DNA of 64,000 nt. Origin: Pontederia crassipes (taxonomy: Eukaryota > Streptophyta > Magnoliopsida > Commelinales > Pontederiaceae). Location of the stretch: the NCBI GenBank assembly GCA_030549335.1, contig JAUKPH010000018.1:5642001-5706000 (forward strand), in the 5' to 3' direction. The first letter of the stretch is position 1; each line of letters begins with the position of its first letter. The translations under genes and the position numbers were made by a program. The notes under the pieces were generated by a model. It searched no databases, was not told the origin of the DNA, and saw only the letters and a program-made list of their open reading frames with translations. Below are positions 22,201-35,100 of the stretch, piece by piece.

Positions 22201-24230
22201 CTAACTCTAAGACTCTAATCCCTAAGAGCGTTATCTTTGATTGTAACGGTTCAACTTCGGTTTGAAATAGAGTTAAAGTTCTAAAGATCTATCACCTCTT
22301 AGGGAACTCAAAGGTTGTAATAAATATCTATAACTTATAGCTTTGCACCTTACTCTAAGACTCTAATCCCCAAGAGCGTTATCTTTCATTGTAACGGTTT
22401 AACTTCGGTTTGAAATAGAGTTAAAGTTCTCAGGATCTATCTCCTCTTAGGACACCCAAAGGTTGTAATAAGTATCTATAACTTATAGCTTTGAACCCAA
22501 CTCTAAGACTCCAATCCCCAAGAGCGTTATCTTTGATTGTAACGGTTCAACTTCGGATTGAAATAGAGTTAAAGTTCTAAAGATCTATCACCTCTTTGGA
22601 CACCCAAAGGTTGTAATAAGTATCTATAACTTATAGCTTTGAACCTAACTCTAAGACTCTAATCCCCAAGAGCTTTATCATTGATTGTAACGGTTCAACT
22701 TCGGATTGAAATAGAGTTAAAGTTCTAAAGATCTATCACCTCTTAGGACACCCAAAGGGTGTAATAAGTATCTATAACTTATAGCTTTGAACCTCACTCT
22801 AAGACTCTAATCCCCAAGAGCGTTATCTTTGATTGTAACGGTTCAACTTCGGTTCGAAATAGAGTTAAAGTTCTAAAGATTTATCACCTCTTAGGGCACC
22901 GAAAGGTTGTAATAAGTATCTATAACTTATAGCTTTGAACCCAACTCTATGACTCTAATCCCCAAGGGCGTTATCTTTGATTGTAACGGTTCAACTTCGT
23001 TTTGAAATAAAGTTAAAGTTCTAAAGATCTATCTCCTCTTAGGACACCCAAAGGTTGTAATAAGTATCTATAACTTATAGCTTTGAACCCAACTCTAAGT
23101 CTCTAATCCCCAAAAGCGTTATCTTTGATTGAAACGGTTCAACTTCGGATTGAAATAGAGTTAAAGTACTAAAGATCTATCACCTCTTAGGACACCCAAA
23201 GGTTGTAATAAGTATCTATAACTTATAGATTTGAACCTAACTCTAAGACTCTAATCCCCAAGAGCGTTATCTTTGATTGTAACGGTTCAACTTCGGTTTG
23301 AAATAGAGTTAAAGTTCTAAAGATCTATCACCTCTTAGGACACCCAAAGGTTGTAATAAGTATCTATAACTTATAGCTTTGAACCCAACTCTAAGACTCT
23401 AATCCCCACGAGCGTTGTCTTTGATTGTAACGGTTCAACTTCGGATTGAAATAGAGTTAATGTTCTAAAGATCTATCACCTCTTAGGTTGTAATAAGTAT
23501 CTATAACTTATAGCTTTGAACCTAACTCTAAGACTCTAATCCCCAAGAGCGTTATCTTTGATTGTAACGGTTCAACTTCGGTTTGAAATAGAGTTAAACT
23601 TCTAAAGATCTATCACCTCTTAGGGAACTCAAAGGTTGTAATAAATATCTATAACTTATAGCTTTGCACCTTACTCTAAGACTCTAATCCCCAAGAGCGT
23701 TATCTTTGATTGTAACGGTTTAACTTCGGTTTGAAATAGAGTTAAAGTTCTCAGGATCTATCTCCTCTTAGGACACCCAAAGGTTGTAATAAGTATCTAT
23801 AACCTATAGCTTTGAACCCAACTCTAAGACTCCAATCCCCAAGAGCGTTATCTTTGATTGTAACGGTTCAACTTCGGATTGAAATAGAGTTAAAGTTCTA
23901 AAGATCTATCACCTCTTTGGACACCCAAAGGTTGTAATAAGTATCTATAACTTATAGCTTTGAACCTAACTCTAAGACTCTAATCCCCAAGAGCTTTATC
24001 ATTGATTGTAACGGTTCAACTTCGGATTGAAATAGAGTTAAAGTTCTAAAGATCTATCACCTCTTAGGACACCCAAAGGGTGTAATAAGTATCTATAACT
24101 TATAGCTTTGAACCTCACTCTAAGACTCTAATCCCCAAGAGCGTTATCTTTGATTGTAACGGTTCAACTTCGGTTCGAAATAGAGTTAAAGTTCTAAAGA
24201 TTTATCACCTCTTAGGGCACCCAAAGGTTG
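16277..24230. repeat. Satellite domain with an eleven-monomer (1617-bp) higher-order repeat
   Basis: Two marks recur with the same spacing. CTCAGGATC is at 17419, 19036 and 20653 (1617 bp apart), and the shortened CTCTTAGGTTGTAATAAG is at 17153, 18770 and 20387 (1617 bp apart). 1617 equals eleven 148-bp monomers minus the 11-bp deletion. Two complete units are 17419-19035 and 19036-20652. Further on, the spacing changes to 1776 bp (to 22429) and 1321 bp (to 23750), so units have gained or lost whole monomers. Other marks in order are CTCTTTGGACAC, GGTTCGAAATAG, GGGCACCGAAAGG, CTCTATGACTC and GATTGAAACGG. The right edge is approximate. No gene is visible. Confidence 0.85.
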
Positions 24231-27200
24231 TAATAAGTATCTATAACTTATAGCTTTGAACCTAACTCAGACTCTAATCCCCAAGAGCTTTATCATTGAT
24301 TGTAACGGTTCAACTTCGGATTGAAATAGAGTTAAAATTCTAAAGATCTATCACCTCTTAGGACACCCAAAGGGTGTAATAAGCATCTATAACTTATAGC
24401 TTTGAACCTCACTCTAAGACTCTAATCCCCAAGAGCGTTATCTTTGATTGTAACGGTTCAACTTCGGTTCGAAATAGAGTTAAAGTTCTAAAGATTTATC
24501 ACCTCTTAGGGCACCCAAAGTTTGTAATAAGTATCTATAACTTATAGCTTTGAACCCAACACTATGACTCTAATCCCCAAGAGCGTTATCTTTGATTGTA
24601 ACGGTTCAACTTCGGTTTGAAATAGAGTTAAAGTTCTAAAGATCTATCATCTCTTAGGGCACCCAAAGGTTGTAATAAGTATCTATAACTTATAGCTTTG
24701 CACCTTACTCTAAGACTCTAATCCCCAAGAGCGTTATCTTTGATTGTAACGGTTCAACTTCGGTTTGAAATAGAGTTAAAGTTCTAAAGATCTATCACCT
24801 CTTAGGGCACCCAAAGCTTGTAATTAGTATCTATAACTTATAGCTTTGAACCTAACTCTAAGACTCTAATCCCCTAGAGCGTTATCTTTGATTGTAACGG
24901 TTCAACTTCGGATTGAAATAGAGTTAAAGTTCTAAAGATCTATCACCTCTTAGGACACCCAAAGGTTGTAATAAGTATCTATAACTTATAGCTTTGAACC
25001 CAACTCTAAGACTCTAATCCCCAAGAGCGTTATCTTTGATTGTAACGGTTCAACTTCGGTTTGAAATAGAGTTAAAGTTCTAAAGATCTATCTCCTCTTA
25101 AGACACCCAAAGGTTGTAATAAGTATCTATAACTTATAGCTATGAACCTAACTCTAGGACTCTAATCCCCAAGACCGTTATCTTTGATTGTAACAGTTCA
25201 ACTTTGGTTTGAAATAGAGTTAAAGTTCTAAAGATCTATCATCTCTTAGGGCACCCAAAGGTTGTAATAAGTATCTATAACTTATAGCTTTGCACCTTAT
25301 TCTAAGACTCTTATCCCCAAGAGCGTTATCTTTGATTGTAACGGTTCAACTTCGGTTTGAAATAGAGATAAAGTTGTAAAGATCTATCTCCTCTTAGGAC
25401 ACCCAAAGGTTGTAATAAGTATCTATAACTTATAGCTTTGAACCCAACTCCAAGACTCCAATCCCCAAGAGCGTTATCTTTGATTGTAACGGTTCAACTT
25501 CGGATTGAAATAGAGTTAAAGTTCTAAAGATCTATCACCTCTTAGGACACCCAAAGGGTGTAATAAGTATCTATAACTTATAGCTTTGAACCCAACTCTA
25601 AGTCTCTAATCCCCAAAAGCGTTATCTTTGATTGAAACGGTTCAACTTCGGATTGAAATAGAGTTAAAGTTCTAAAGATCTATCACCTCTTAGGGCACTC
25701 AAAGGTTGTAATAAATATCTATAACTTATAGCTTTGCACCTTACTCTAAGACTCTAATCCCCAAGAGCATTATCTTTGATTGTAACGGTTTAAGTTCGGT
25801 TTGAAATAGAGTTAAAGTTCTAAAGATCTATCTCCTCTTAGGACACCCAAAGGTTGTAATAAGTATCTATAACTTATAGCTTTGAACCTAACTCTAAGAC
25901 TCTAATCCCCAAGAGCGTTATCTTTGATTGTAACGGTTCAACTTCGGATTGAAATAGAATTAAAGTTCTAAAGATCTATCACCTCTTAGGACACCCAAAG
26001 GGTGTAATAAGTATCTATAACTTATAGCTTTGAACCTCACTCTAAGACTCTAATCCCCAAGAGCGTTATCTTTGATTGTAACGGTTCAACTTCGGTTTGA
26101 AATAGAGTTAACGTTCTAAAGATTTATCACCTCTTAGGGCACCCAAAGGTTGTAATAAGTATCTATAACTTATAGCTTTGAACCCAACTCTATGACTCTA
26201 ATCCCCAAGAGCGTTATCTTTGATTGTAACGGTTCAACTTCGGTTTGAAATAGAGTTAAAGTTCTAAAGATCTATCTCCTCTTAGGACACCCAAAGATTG
26301 TAATAAGTATCTATAACTTATGGCTTTGAACCCAACTCTAAGACTCCAATCCCCAAGAGCGTTATCTTTGATTGTAACGGTTCAACTTCGGATTGAAATA
26401 GAGTTAAAGTTCTAAAGATTTATCACCTCTTAGGGCACCCAAAGGTTGTAATAAGTATCTATAACTTATAGCTTTGAACCCAACTCTATGACTCAAATCC
26501 CCAAGAGCGTTATCTTTGATTGTAACGGTTCAACTTCGGTTTGAAATAAAGTTAAAGTTCTAAAGATCTATCACCTCTTAGGGCACACAAAGGTTGTAAT
26601 AAGTATCTATAACTTACAGCTTTGCACCTTACTCTAAGACTCTAATCCCCAAGAGCGTTATCTTTGATTGTAACGGTTCAACTTCGGTTTGAAATAGAGT
26701 TAAAGTTCTAAAGATCTATCTCCTCTTAGGACACCCAAAGATTGTAATAAGTATCTATAACTTATAGCTTTGAACCCAACTCTAAGACTCCAATCCCCAA
26801 TAGCGTTATCTTTGATTGTAACGGTTCAACTTCGGATTGAAATAGAGTTAAAGTTCTAAAGATCTATCACCTCTTAGGATACCAAAAGGTTGTAATTAGT
26901 ATCTATAACTTATAGCTTTGAACCTAACTCTAAGACTCTAATCCCCAAGAGCATTATCTTTGATTGTAACGGTTCAACTTCGGTTTGAAATAGAGTTAAA
27001 ATTCTAAAGATCTATCACCTCTTAGGATACCCAAAGTTTGTAATAAGTATCTACAACTTATAGCTTTGAACCTAACTCTAAGACTCTAATCCCCAAGAGT
27101 TTTATCATTGATTGTAACGGTTCAACTTCGGATTGAAATAGAGTTAAAGTTCTAAAGATCTATCACCTCTTAGGACACCCAAAGGGTGTAATAAGTATCT

Positions 27201-29150
27201 ATAACTTATAGCTTTGAACCTCACTCTAAGTCTCTAATCCCCAAGAGCGTTATCTTTGATTGTAACGGTTCAACTTCGGTTTGAAATAGAGTTAAAGTTC
27301 TAAAGATTTATCACCTCTTAGGGCACCGAAAGGTTGTAATAAGTATCTATAACTTATAGCTTTGAACCCAACTCTATGACTCTAATCCCCAAGGGCGTTA
27401 TCTTTGATTGTAACGGTTCAACTTCGGTTTGAAATAGAGTTAAAGTTCTAAAGATCTATCTCCTCTTAGGACACCCAAAGGTTGTAATAAGTATCTATAA
27501 CTTATAGCTTTGAACCCAACTCTAAGTCTCTAATCCCCAAAAGCGTTATCTTTGATTGAAACGGTTCAACTTCGGATTGAAATAGAGTTAAAGTTCTAAA
27601 GATCTATCACCTCTTAGGACACCCAAAGGTTGTAATAAGTATCTATAACTTATAGCTTTGAACCTAACTCAAAGACTCTAATCCCCAAGAGCGTTATCTT
27701 TGATTGTAACGGTTCAACTTCGGTTTGAAATAGAGTTAAAGTTCTAAAGATCTATCTCCTCTTAGGACACCCAAAGGTTGTAATAAGTATCTATAACTTA
27801 TAGCTTTGAACCCAACTCTAAGTCTCTAATCCCCAAGTGCGTTATCTTTGATTGTAACGGTTCAACTTCGGTTTGAAATAGAGTTAAAGTTCTAAAGATC
27901 TATCACCTCTTAGGACACCCAAAGGTTGTAATAAGTATCTATAACTTATAGCTTTGAACCTAACTCTAAGACTCTAATCCCCAAGAGCGTTATCTTTGAT
28001 TGTAACGGTTCAACTTCGGATTGAAATAGAGTTAAAGTTCTAAAGATCTATCACCTCTTAGGGCACCCAAAGGTTGTAATAAGTATCTATAACTTATAGC
28101 TTTGAACCCAACCCTAAGACTCTAATCCCCAAGAGCGTTATCTTCGATTGTAACGGTTCAATTTCGGTTTGAAATAGAGTTAAAGTTCTAAAGATCTATC
28201 ACCACTTAGGGCACCCAAAGGTTGTAAAAAGTATCAATAACTTATAGCTTTGCACCTTACTCTAAGACTCTAATCCCCAAGAGTGTTATCTTTGATTGTA
28301 ACGGTTCAACTTCGGTTTGAAATAGAGTTAAAGTTCTAAAGATCTATCACCTCTTAGGGCACCCAAAGGTTGTAATAAGTATCTATAACTTATAGCTTTG
28401 CACCTTACTCTAAGTCTCTAATCCCCAAGAGCGTTATCTTTGATTGTAACGGTTCAACTTCGGTTTGAAATAGAGTTAAAGTTCTAAAGATCTATCTCCT
28501 CTTAGGACACCCAAAGGTTGTAATAAGTATCTATAACTTATAGCTTTGAACCCAACTCTAAGACTCCAATCCCCAAGAGCGTTATCTTTGATTGTAACGG
28601 TTCAACTTCGGATTGAAATAGAATTAAAGTTCTAAAGATCTATCACCTCTTAGGGCACCCAAAGGTTATAATAAGTATCTATAACTTATAGCTTTTAACC
28701 CAACTCTATGACTCTAATCCCCAAGAGCGTTATCTTTGATTCTAACGGTTCAACTTCGGTTTGAAATAGAGTTAACGTTCTAAAGATTTATCACCTCTTA
28801 GGGCACCCAAAGGTTGTAATAAGTATCTATAACTTATAGCTTTGAACCCAACTCTAAGTCTCTAATTCCCAAGAGCGTTATCTTTGATTGTAACGGTTCA
28901 ACTTCGGATTGAAATAGAGTTAAAGTTCTAAAGATCTATCACCTCTTAGGACACCCAAAGGTTGTAATAAGTATCTATAACTTATAGCTTTGCACCATAC
29001 TCTAAGACTCTAATCCACAAGAGCGTTATCTTTGATTGTAACGGTTCAACTTCGGTTTGAAATAGAGTTAAAGGTCTAAAGATCTATCTCCTCTTAGGAT
29101 ACCCAAAGGTTGTAATAAGTATCTATAACTTATATCTTTGAACCCAACTC
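24231..29150. repeat. Satellite array without a clear higher-order period
   Basis: About 33 monomers in 148-bp register, apart from one 2-bp deletion (ACTCAGACTC near 24265). Marks of the left domain (ATACCAAAAGG near 26879, GGGCACCGAAAGG near 27321) occur beside marks of the right domain (AAGTGCGTT near 27837, ACCACTTAGGG near 28200), but I could find no repeating order. It looks like a transition zone between the two domains. No gene is visible. Confidence 0.75.
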
Positions 29151-32100
29151 TAAGTCTCTAATCCCCAAGTGCGTTATCTTTGATTGTAACGGTTCAACTT
29201 CGGTTTGAAATAGAGTTAAAGTTCTAAAGATCTATCACCTCTTAGGACACCCAAAGGTTGTAATAAGTATCTATAACTTATAGCTTTGAACCTAACTCTA
29301 AGACTCTAATCCCCAAGAGCGTTATCTTTGATTGTAACGGTTCAACTTCGGATTGAAATAGAGTTAAAGTTCTAAAGATCTATCACCTCTTAGGGCACCC
29401 AAAGGTTGTAATAAGTATCTATAACTTATAGCTTTGAACCCAACTCTAAGACTCTAATCCCCAAGAGCGTTATCTTTGATTGTAACGGTTCAACTTCGGT
29501 TTGAAATAGAGTTAAAGTTCTAAAGATCTATCACCACTTAGGGCACCCAAAGGTTGTAATAAGTATCTATAACTTATAGCTTTGCACCTTACTCTAAGAC
29601 TCTAATCCCCAAGAGTGTTATCTTTGATTGTAATGGTTCAACTTCGGTTTGAAATAGAGTTAAAGTTCTAAAGATCTATCACCTCTTAGGGCACCCAAAG
29701 GTTGTAATAAGTATCTATAACTTATAGCTTTGCACCTTACTCTAAGTCTCTAATCCCCAAGAGCGTTATTTTTGATTGTAACGGTTCAACTTCGGTTTGA
29801 AATCGAGTTAAAGTTCTAAAGATCTATCTCCTCTTAGGACATCCAAAGGTTGTAATAAGTATCTATAACTTATAGCTTTGAACCCAACTCTAAGACTCCA
29901 ATCCCCAAGAGCGTTATCTTTGATTGTAACGGTTCAACTTCGGATTGAAATAGAATTAAAGTTCTAAAGATCTATCACCTCTTAGGACACCCCAAGGGTG
30001 TAATAAGTATCTATAACTTATAGCTTTGAACCTCACTCTAAGACTCTAATCCCCAAGAGCGTTATCTTTGATTCTAACGGTTCAACTTCGGTTTGAAATA
30101 GAGTTAACGTTCTAAAGATTTATCACCTCTTAGGGCACCCAAAGGTTGTAATAAGTATCTATAACTTATAGCTTTGAACCCAACTCTAAGTCTCTAATCC
30201 CCAAGAGCGTTATCTTTGATTGTAACGGTTCAACTTCGGATTGAAATAGAGTTAAAGTTCTAAAGATCTATCACCTCTTAGGACACCCAAAGGTTGTAAT
30301 AAGTATCTATAACTTATAGCTTTGAACCTAACTCTAAGACTCTAATCCCCAAGAGCGTTATCTTTGATTGTAACGGTTCAACTTCGGATTGAAATAGAGT
30401 TAAAGTTCTAAAGATCTATCACCTCTTAGGGCACCCAAAGGTTGTAATAAGTATCTATAACTTATAGCTTTGAACCCAACTCTAAGACTCTAATCCCCAA
30501 GAGCGTTATCTTTGATTGTAACGGTTCAACTTCGGATTGAAATAGAGTTAAAGTTCTAAAGATCTATCACCTCTTAGGGCACCCAAAGGTTGTAATAAGT
30601 ATCTATAACTTATAGCTTTGAACCCAACTCTAAGACTCTAATCCCCAAGAGCGTTATCTTTGATTGTAACGGTTCAACTTCGGATTGAAATAGAGTTAAA
30701 GTTCTAAAGATCTATCACCTCTTAGGACACCCAAAGGTTGTAATAAGTATCTATAACTTATAGCTTTGAACCTAACTCTAAGACTCTAATCCCCAAGAGC
30801 GTTATCTTTGATTCTAACGGTTCAACTTCGGATTGAAATTGAGTTAAAGTTCTAAAGATCTATCACCTCTTAGGGCACCCAAAGGTTGTAATAAGTATCT
30901 ATAACTTATAGCTTTGAACCCAACTCTAAGACTCTAATCCCCAAGAGCGTTATCTTTGATTGTAACGGTTCAACTTCGGTTTGAAATAGAGTTCAAGTTC
31001 TAAAGATCTATCACCTCTTAGGGCACCCAAAGGTTGTAATAAGTGTCTATAACTTTTAGCTTTGCTCCTTACTCTAAGACTCTAATCCCCAAGAGCGTTA
31101 TCTTTGATTGTAACGGTTCAACTTCGGTTTGAAATAGAGTTATAGTTCTAAAGATCTATCACCTCTTAGGACACCCAAAGGTTGTAATAAGTATCTATAA
31201 CTTATAGCTTTGCACCATACTCTAAGACTCTAATCCCCAAGAGCGTTATCTTTGATTGTAACGGTTCAACTTCGGTTTGAAATAGAGTTAAAGTTCTAAA
31301 GATCTATCACCTCTTAGGACACCCAAAGGTTGTAATAAGTATCTATAACTTATAGCTTTGAACCTAACTCTAAGACTCTAATCCCCAAGAGCGTTATCTT
31401 TGATTGTAACGGTGCAACTTCGGATTGAAATAGAGTTAAAGTTCTAAAGATCTATCACCTCTTAGGGCACCCAAAGGTTGTAATAAGTATCTATAACTTA
31501 TAGCTTTGAACCCAACTCTAAGACTCTAATCCCCAAGAGCGTTATCTTTGATTGTAACGGTTCAACTTCGGTTTGAAATAGAGTTAAAGTTCTAAAGATC
31601 TATCACCACTTCGGGCACCCAAAGGTTGTAATAAGTATCTATAACTTATAGCTTTGCACCTTACTCTAAGACTCTAATCCCCAAGAGTGTTATCTTTGAT
31701 TGTAACGGTTCAACTTCGGTTTGAAATAGAGTTAAAGTTCTAAAGATCTATCACCTCTTAGGGCACCCAAAGGTTGTAATAAGTATCTATAACTTATAGC
31801 TTTGCACCTTACTCTAAGACTCTAATCCCCAAGAGTGTTATCTTTGATTGTAACGGTTCAACTTCGGTTTGAAATAGAGTTAAAGTTCTAAAGATCTATC
31901 ACCTCTTAGGGCACCCAAAGGTTGCAATAAGTATCTATAACTTATAGCTTTGCACCTTACTCTAAGTCTCTAATCCCCAAGAGCGTTATCTTTGATTGTA
32001 ACGGTTCAACTTCGGTTTGAAATAGAGTTAAAGTTCTAAAGATCTATCTCCTCTTAGGACATCCAAAGGTTGTAATAAGTATCTATAACTTATAGCTTTG

Positions 32101-35100
32101 AACCCAACTCTAAGACTCCAATCCCCAAGAGCGTTATCTTTGATTGTAACGGTTCAACTTCGGATTGAAATAGAATTAATGTTCTAAAGATCTATCACCT
32201 ATTAGGACACCCAAAGGTTGTAATAAGTATCTATAACTTATAGCTTTGAACCTAACTCTAAGACTCTAATCCCCAAGTGCGTTATCTTTGATTGTAACGG
32301 TTCAACTTCGGATTGAAATAGAGTTAAAGTTCTAAAGATCTATCACCTCTTAGGGCACCCAAAGGTTGTAATAAGTATCTATAACTTATAGCTTTGAACC
32401 CAACTCTAAGTCTCTAATCCCCAAGTGCGTTATCTTTGATTGTAACGGTTCAACTTCGGTTTGAAATAGAGTTAAAGTTCTAAAGATCTATCACCTCTTA
32501 GGACACCCAAAGGTTGTAATAAGTATCTATAACTTATAGCTTTGAACCTAACTCTAAGACTCTAATCCCCAAGAGCGTTATCTTTGATTGTAACGGTTCA
32601 ACTTCGGATTGAAATAGAGTTAAAGTTCTAAAGATCTATCACCTCTTAGGGCACCCAAAGGTTGTAATAAGTATCTATAACTTATAGCTTTGAACCCAAC
32701 TCTAAGACTCTAATCCCCAAGAGCGTTATCTTTGATTGTAACGGTTCAACTTCGGTTTGAAATAGAGTTAAAGTTCTAAAGATCTATCACCACTTAGGGC
32801 ACCCAAAGGTTGTAATAAGTATCTATAACTTATAGCTTTGCACCTTACTCTAAGACTCTAATCCCCAAGAGTGTTATCTTTGATTGTAACGGTTCAACTT
32901 CGGTTTGAAATAGAGTTAAAGTTCTAAAGATCTATCACCTCTTAGGGCACCCAAAGGTTGTAATAAGTATCTATAACTTATAGCTTTGCACCTTACTCTA
33001 AGTCTCTAATCCCCAAGAGCGTTATCTTTGATTGTAACGGTTCAACTTCGGTTTGAAATCGAGTTAAAGTTCTAAAGATCTATCTCCTCTTAGGACATCC
33101 AAAGGTTGTAATAAGTATCTATAACTTATAGCTTTGAACCCAACTCTAAGACTCCAATCCCCAAGAGCGTTATCTTTGATTGTAACGGTTCAACTTCGGA
33201 TTGAAATAGAATTAAAGTTCTAAAGATCTATCACCTCTTAGGACACCCCAAGGGTGTAATAAGTATCTATAACTTATAGCTTTGAACCTCACTCTAAGAC
33301 TCTAATCCCCAAGAGCGTTATCTTTGATTCTAACGGTTCAACTTCGGTTTGAAATAGAGTTAACGTTCTAAAGATTTATCACCTCTTAGGGCACCCAAAG
33401 GTTGTAATAAGTATCTATAACTTATAGCTTTGAACCCAACTCTAAGTCTCTAATCCCCAAGAGCGTTATCTTTGATTGTAACGGTTCAACTTCGGATTGA
33501 AATAGAGTTAAAGTTCTAAAGATCTATCACCTCTTAGGACACCCAAAGGTTGTAATAAGTATCTATAACTTATAGCTTTGAACCTAACTCTAAGACTCTA
33601 ATCCCCAAGAGCGTTATCTTTGATTGTAACGGTTCAACTTCGGATTGAAATAGAGTTAAAGTTCTAAAGATCTATCACCTCTTAGGGCACCCAAAGGTTG
33701 TAATAAGTATCTATAACTTATAGCTTTGAACCCAACTCTAAGACTCTAATCCCCAAGAGCGTTATCTTTGATTGTAACGGTTCAACTTCGGATTGAAATA
33801 GAGTTAAAGTTCTAAAGATCTATCACCTCTTAGGGCACCCAAAGGTTGTAATAAGTATCTATAACTTATAGCTTTGAACCCAACTCTAAGACTCTAATCC
33901 CCAAGAGCGTTATCTTTGATTGTAACGGTTCAACTTCGGATTGAAATAGAGTTAAAGTTCTAAAGATCTATCACCTCTTAGGACACCCAAAGGTTGTAAT
34001 AAGTATCTATAACTTATAGCTTTGAACCTAACTCTAAGACTCTAATCCCCAAGAGCGTTATCTTTGATTCTAACGGTTCAACTTCGGATTGAAATTGAGT
34101 TAAAGTTCTAAAGATCTATCACCTCTTAGGGCACCCAAAGGTTGCAATAAGTATCTATAACTTATAGCTTTGAACCCAACTCTAAGACTCTAATCCCCAA
34201 GAGCGTTATCTTTGATTGTAACGGTTCAACTTCGGTTTGAAATAGAGTTCAAGTTCTAAAGATCTATCACCTCTTAGGGCACCCAAAGGTTGTAATAAGT
34301 GTCTATAACTTTTAGCTTTGCTCCTTACTCTAAGACTCTAATCCCCAAGAGCGTTATCTTTGATTGTAACGGTTCAACTTCGGTTTGAAATAGAGTTATA
34401 GTTCTAAAGATCTATCACCTCTTAGGACACCCAAAGGTTGTAATAAGTATGTATAACTTATAGCTTTGCACCATACTCTAAGACTCTAATCCCCAAGAGC
34501 GTTATCTTTGATTGTAATGGTTCAACTTCGGTTTGAAATAGAGTTAAAGTTCTAAAGATCTATCACCTCTTAGGACACCCAAAGGTTGTAATAAGTATCT
34601 ATAACTTATAGCTTTGAACCTAACTCTAAGACTCTAATCCCCAAGAGCGTTATCTTTGATTGTAACGGTTCAACTTCGGATTGAAATAGAGTTAAAGTTC
34701 TAAAGATCTATCACCTCTTAGGGCACCCAAAGGTTGTAATAAGTATCTATAACTTATAGCTTTGAACCCAACTCTAAGACTCTAATCCCCAAGAGCGTTA
34801 TCTTTGATTGTAACGGTTCAACTTCGGTTTGAAATAGAGTTAAAGTTCTAAAGATCTATCACCACTTAGGGCACCCAAAGGTTGTAATAAGTATCTATAA
34901 CTTATAGCTTTGCACCTTACTCTAAGACTCTAATCCCCAAGAGTGTTATCTTTGATTGTAACGGTTCAACTTCGGTTTGAAATAGAGTTAAAGTTCTAAA
35001 GATCTATCACCTCTTAGGGCACCCAAAGGTTGTAATAAGTATCTATAACTTATAGCTTTGCACCTTACTCTAAGACTCTAATCCCCAAGAGTGTTATCTT

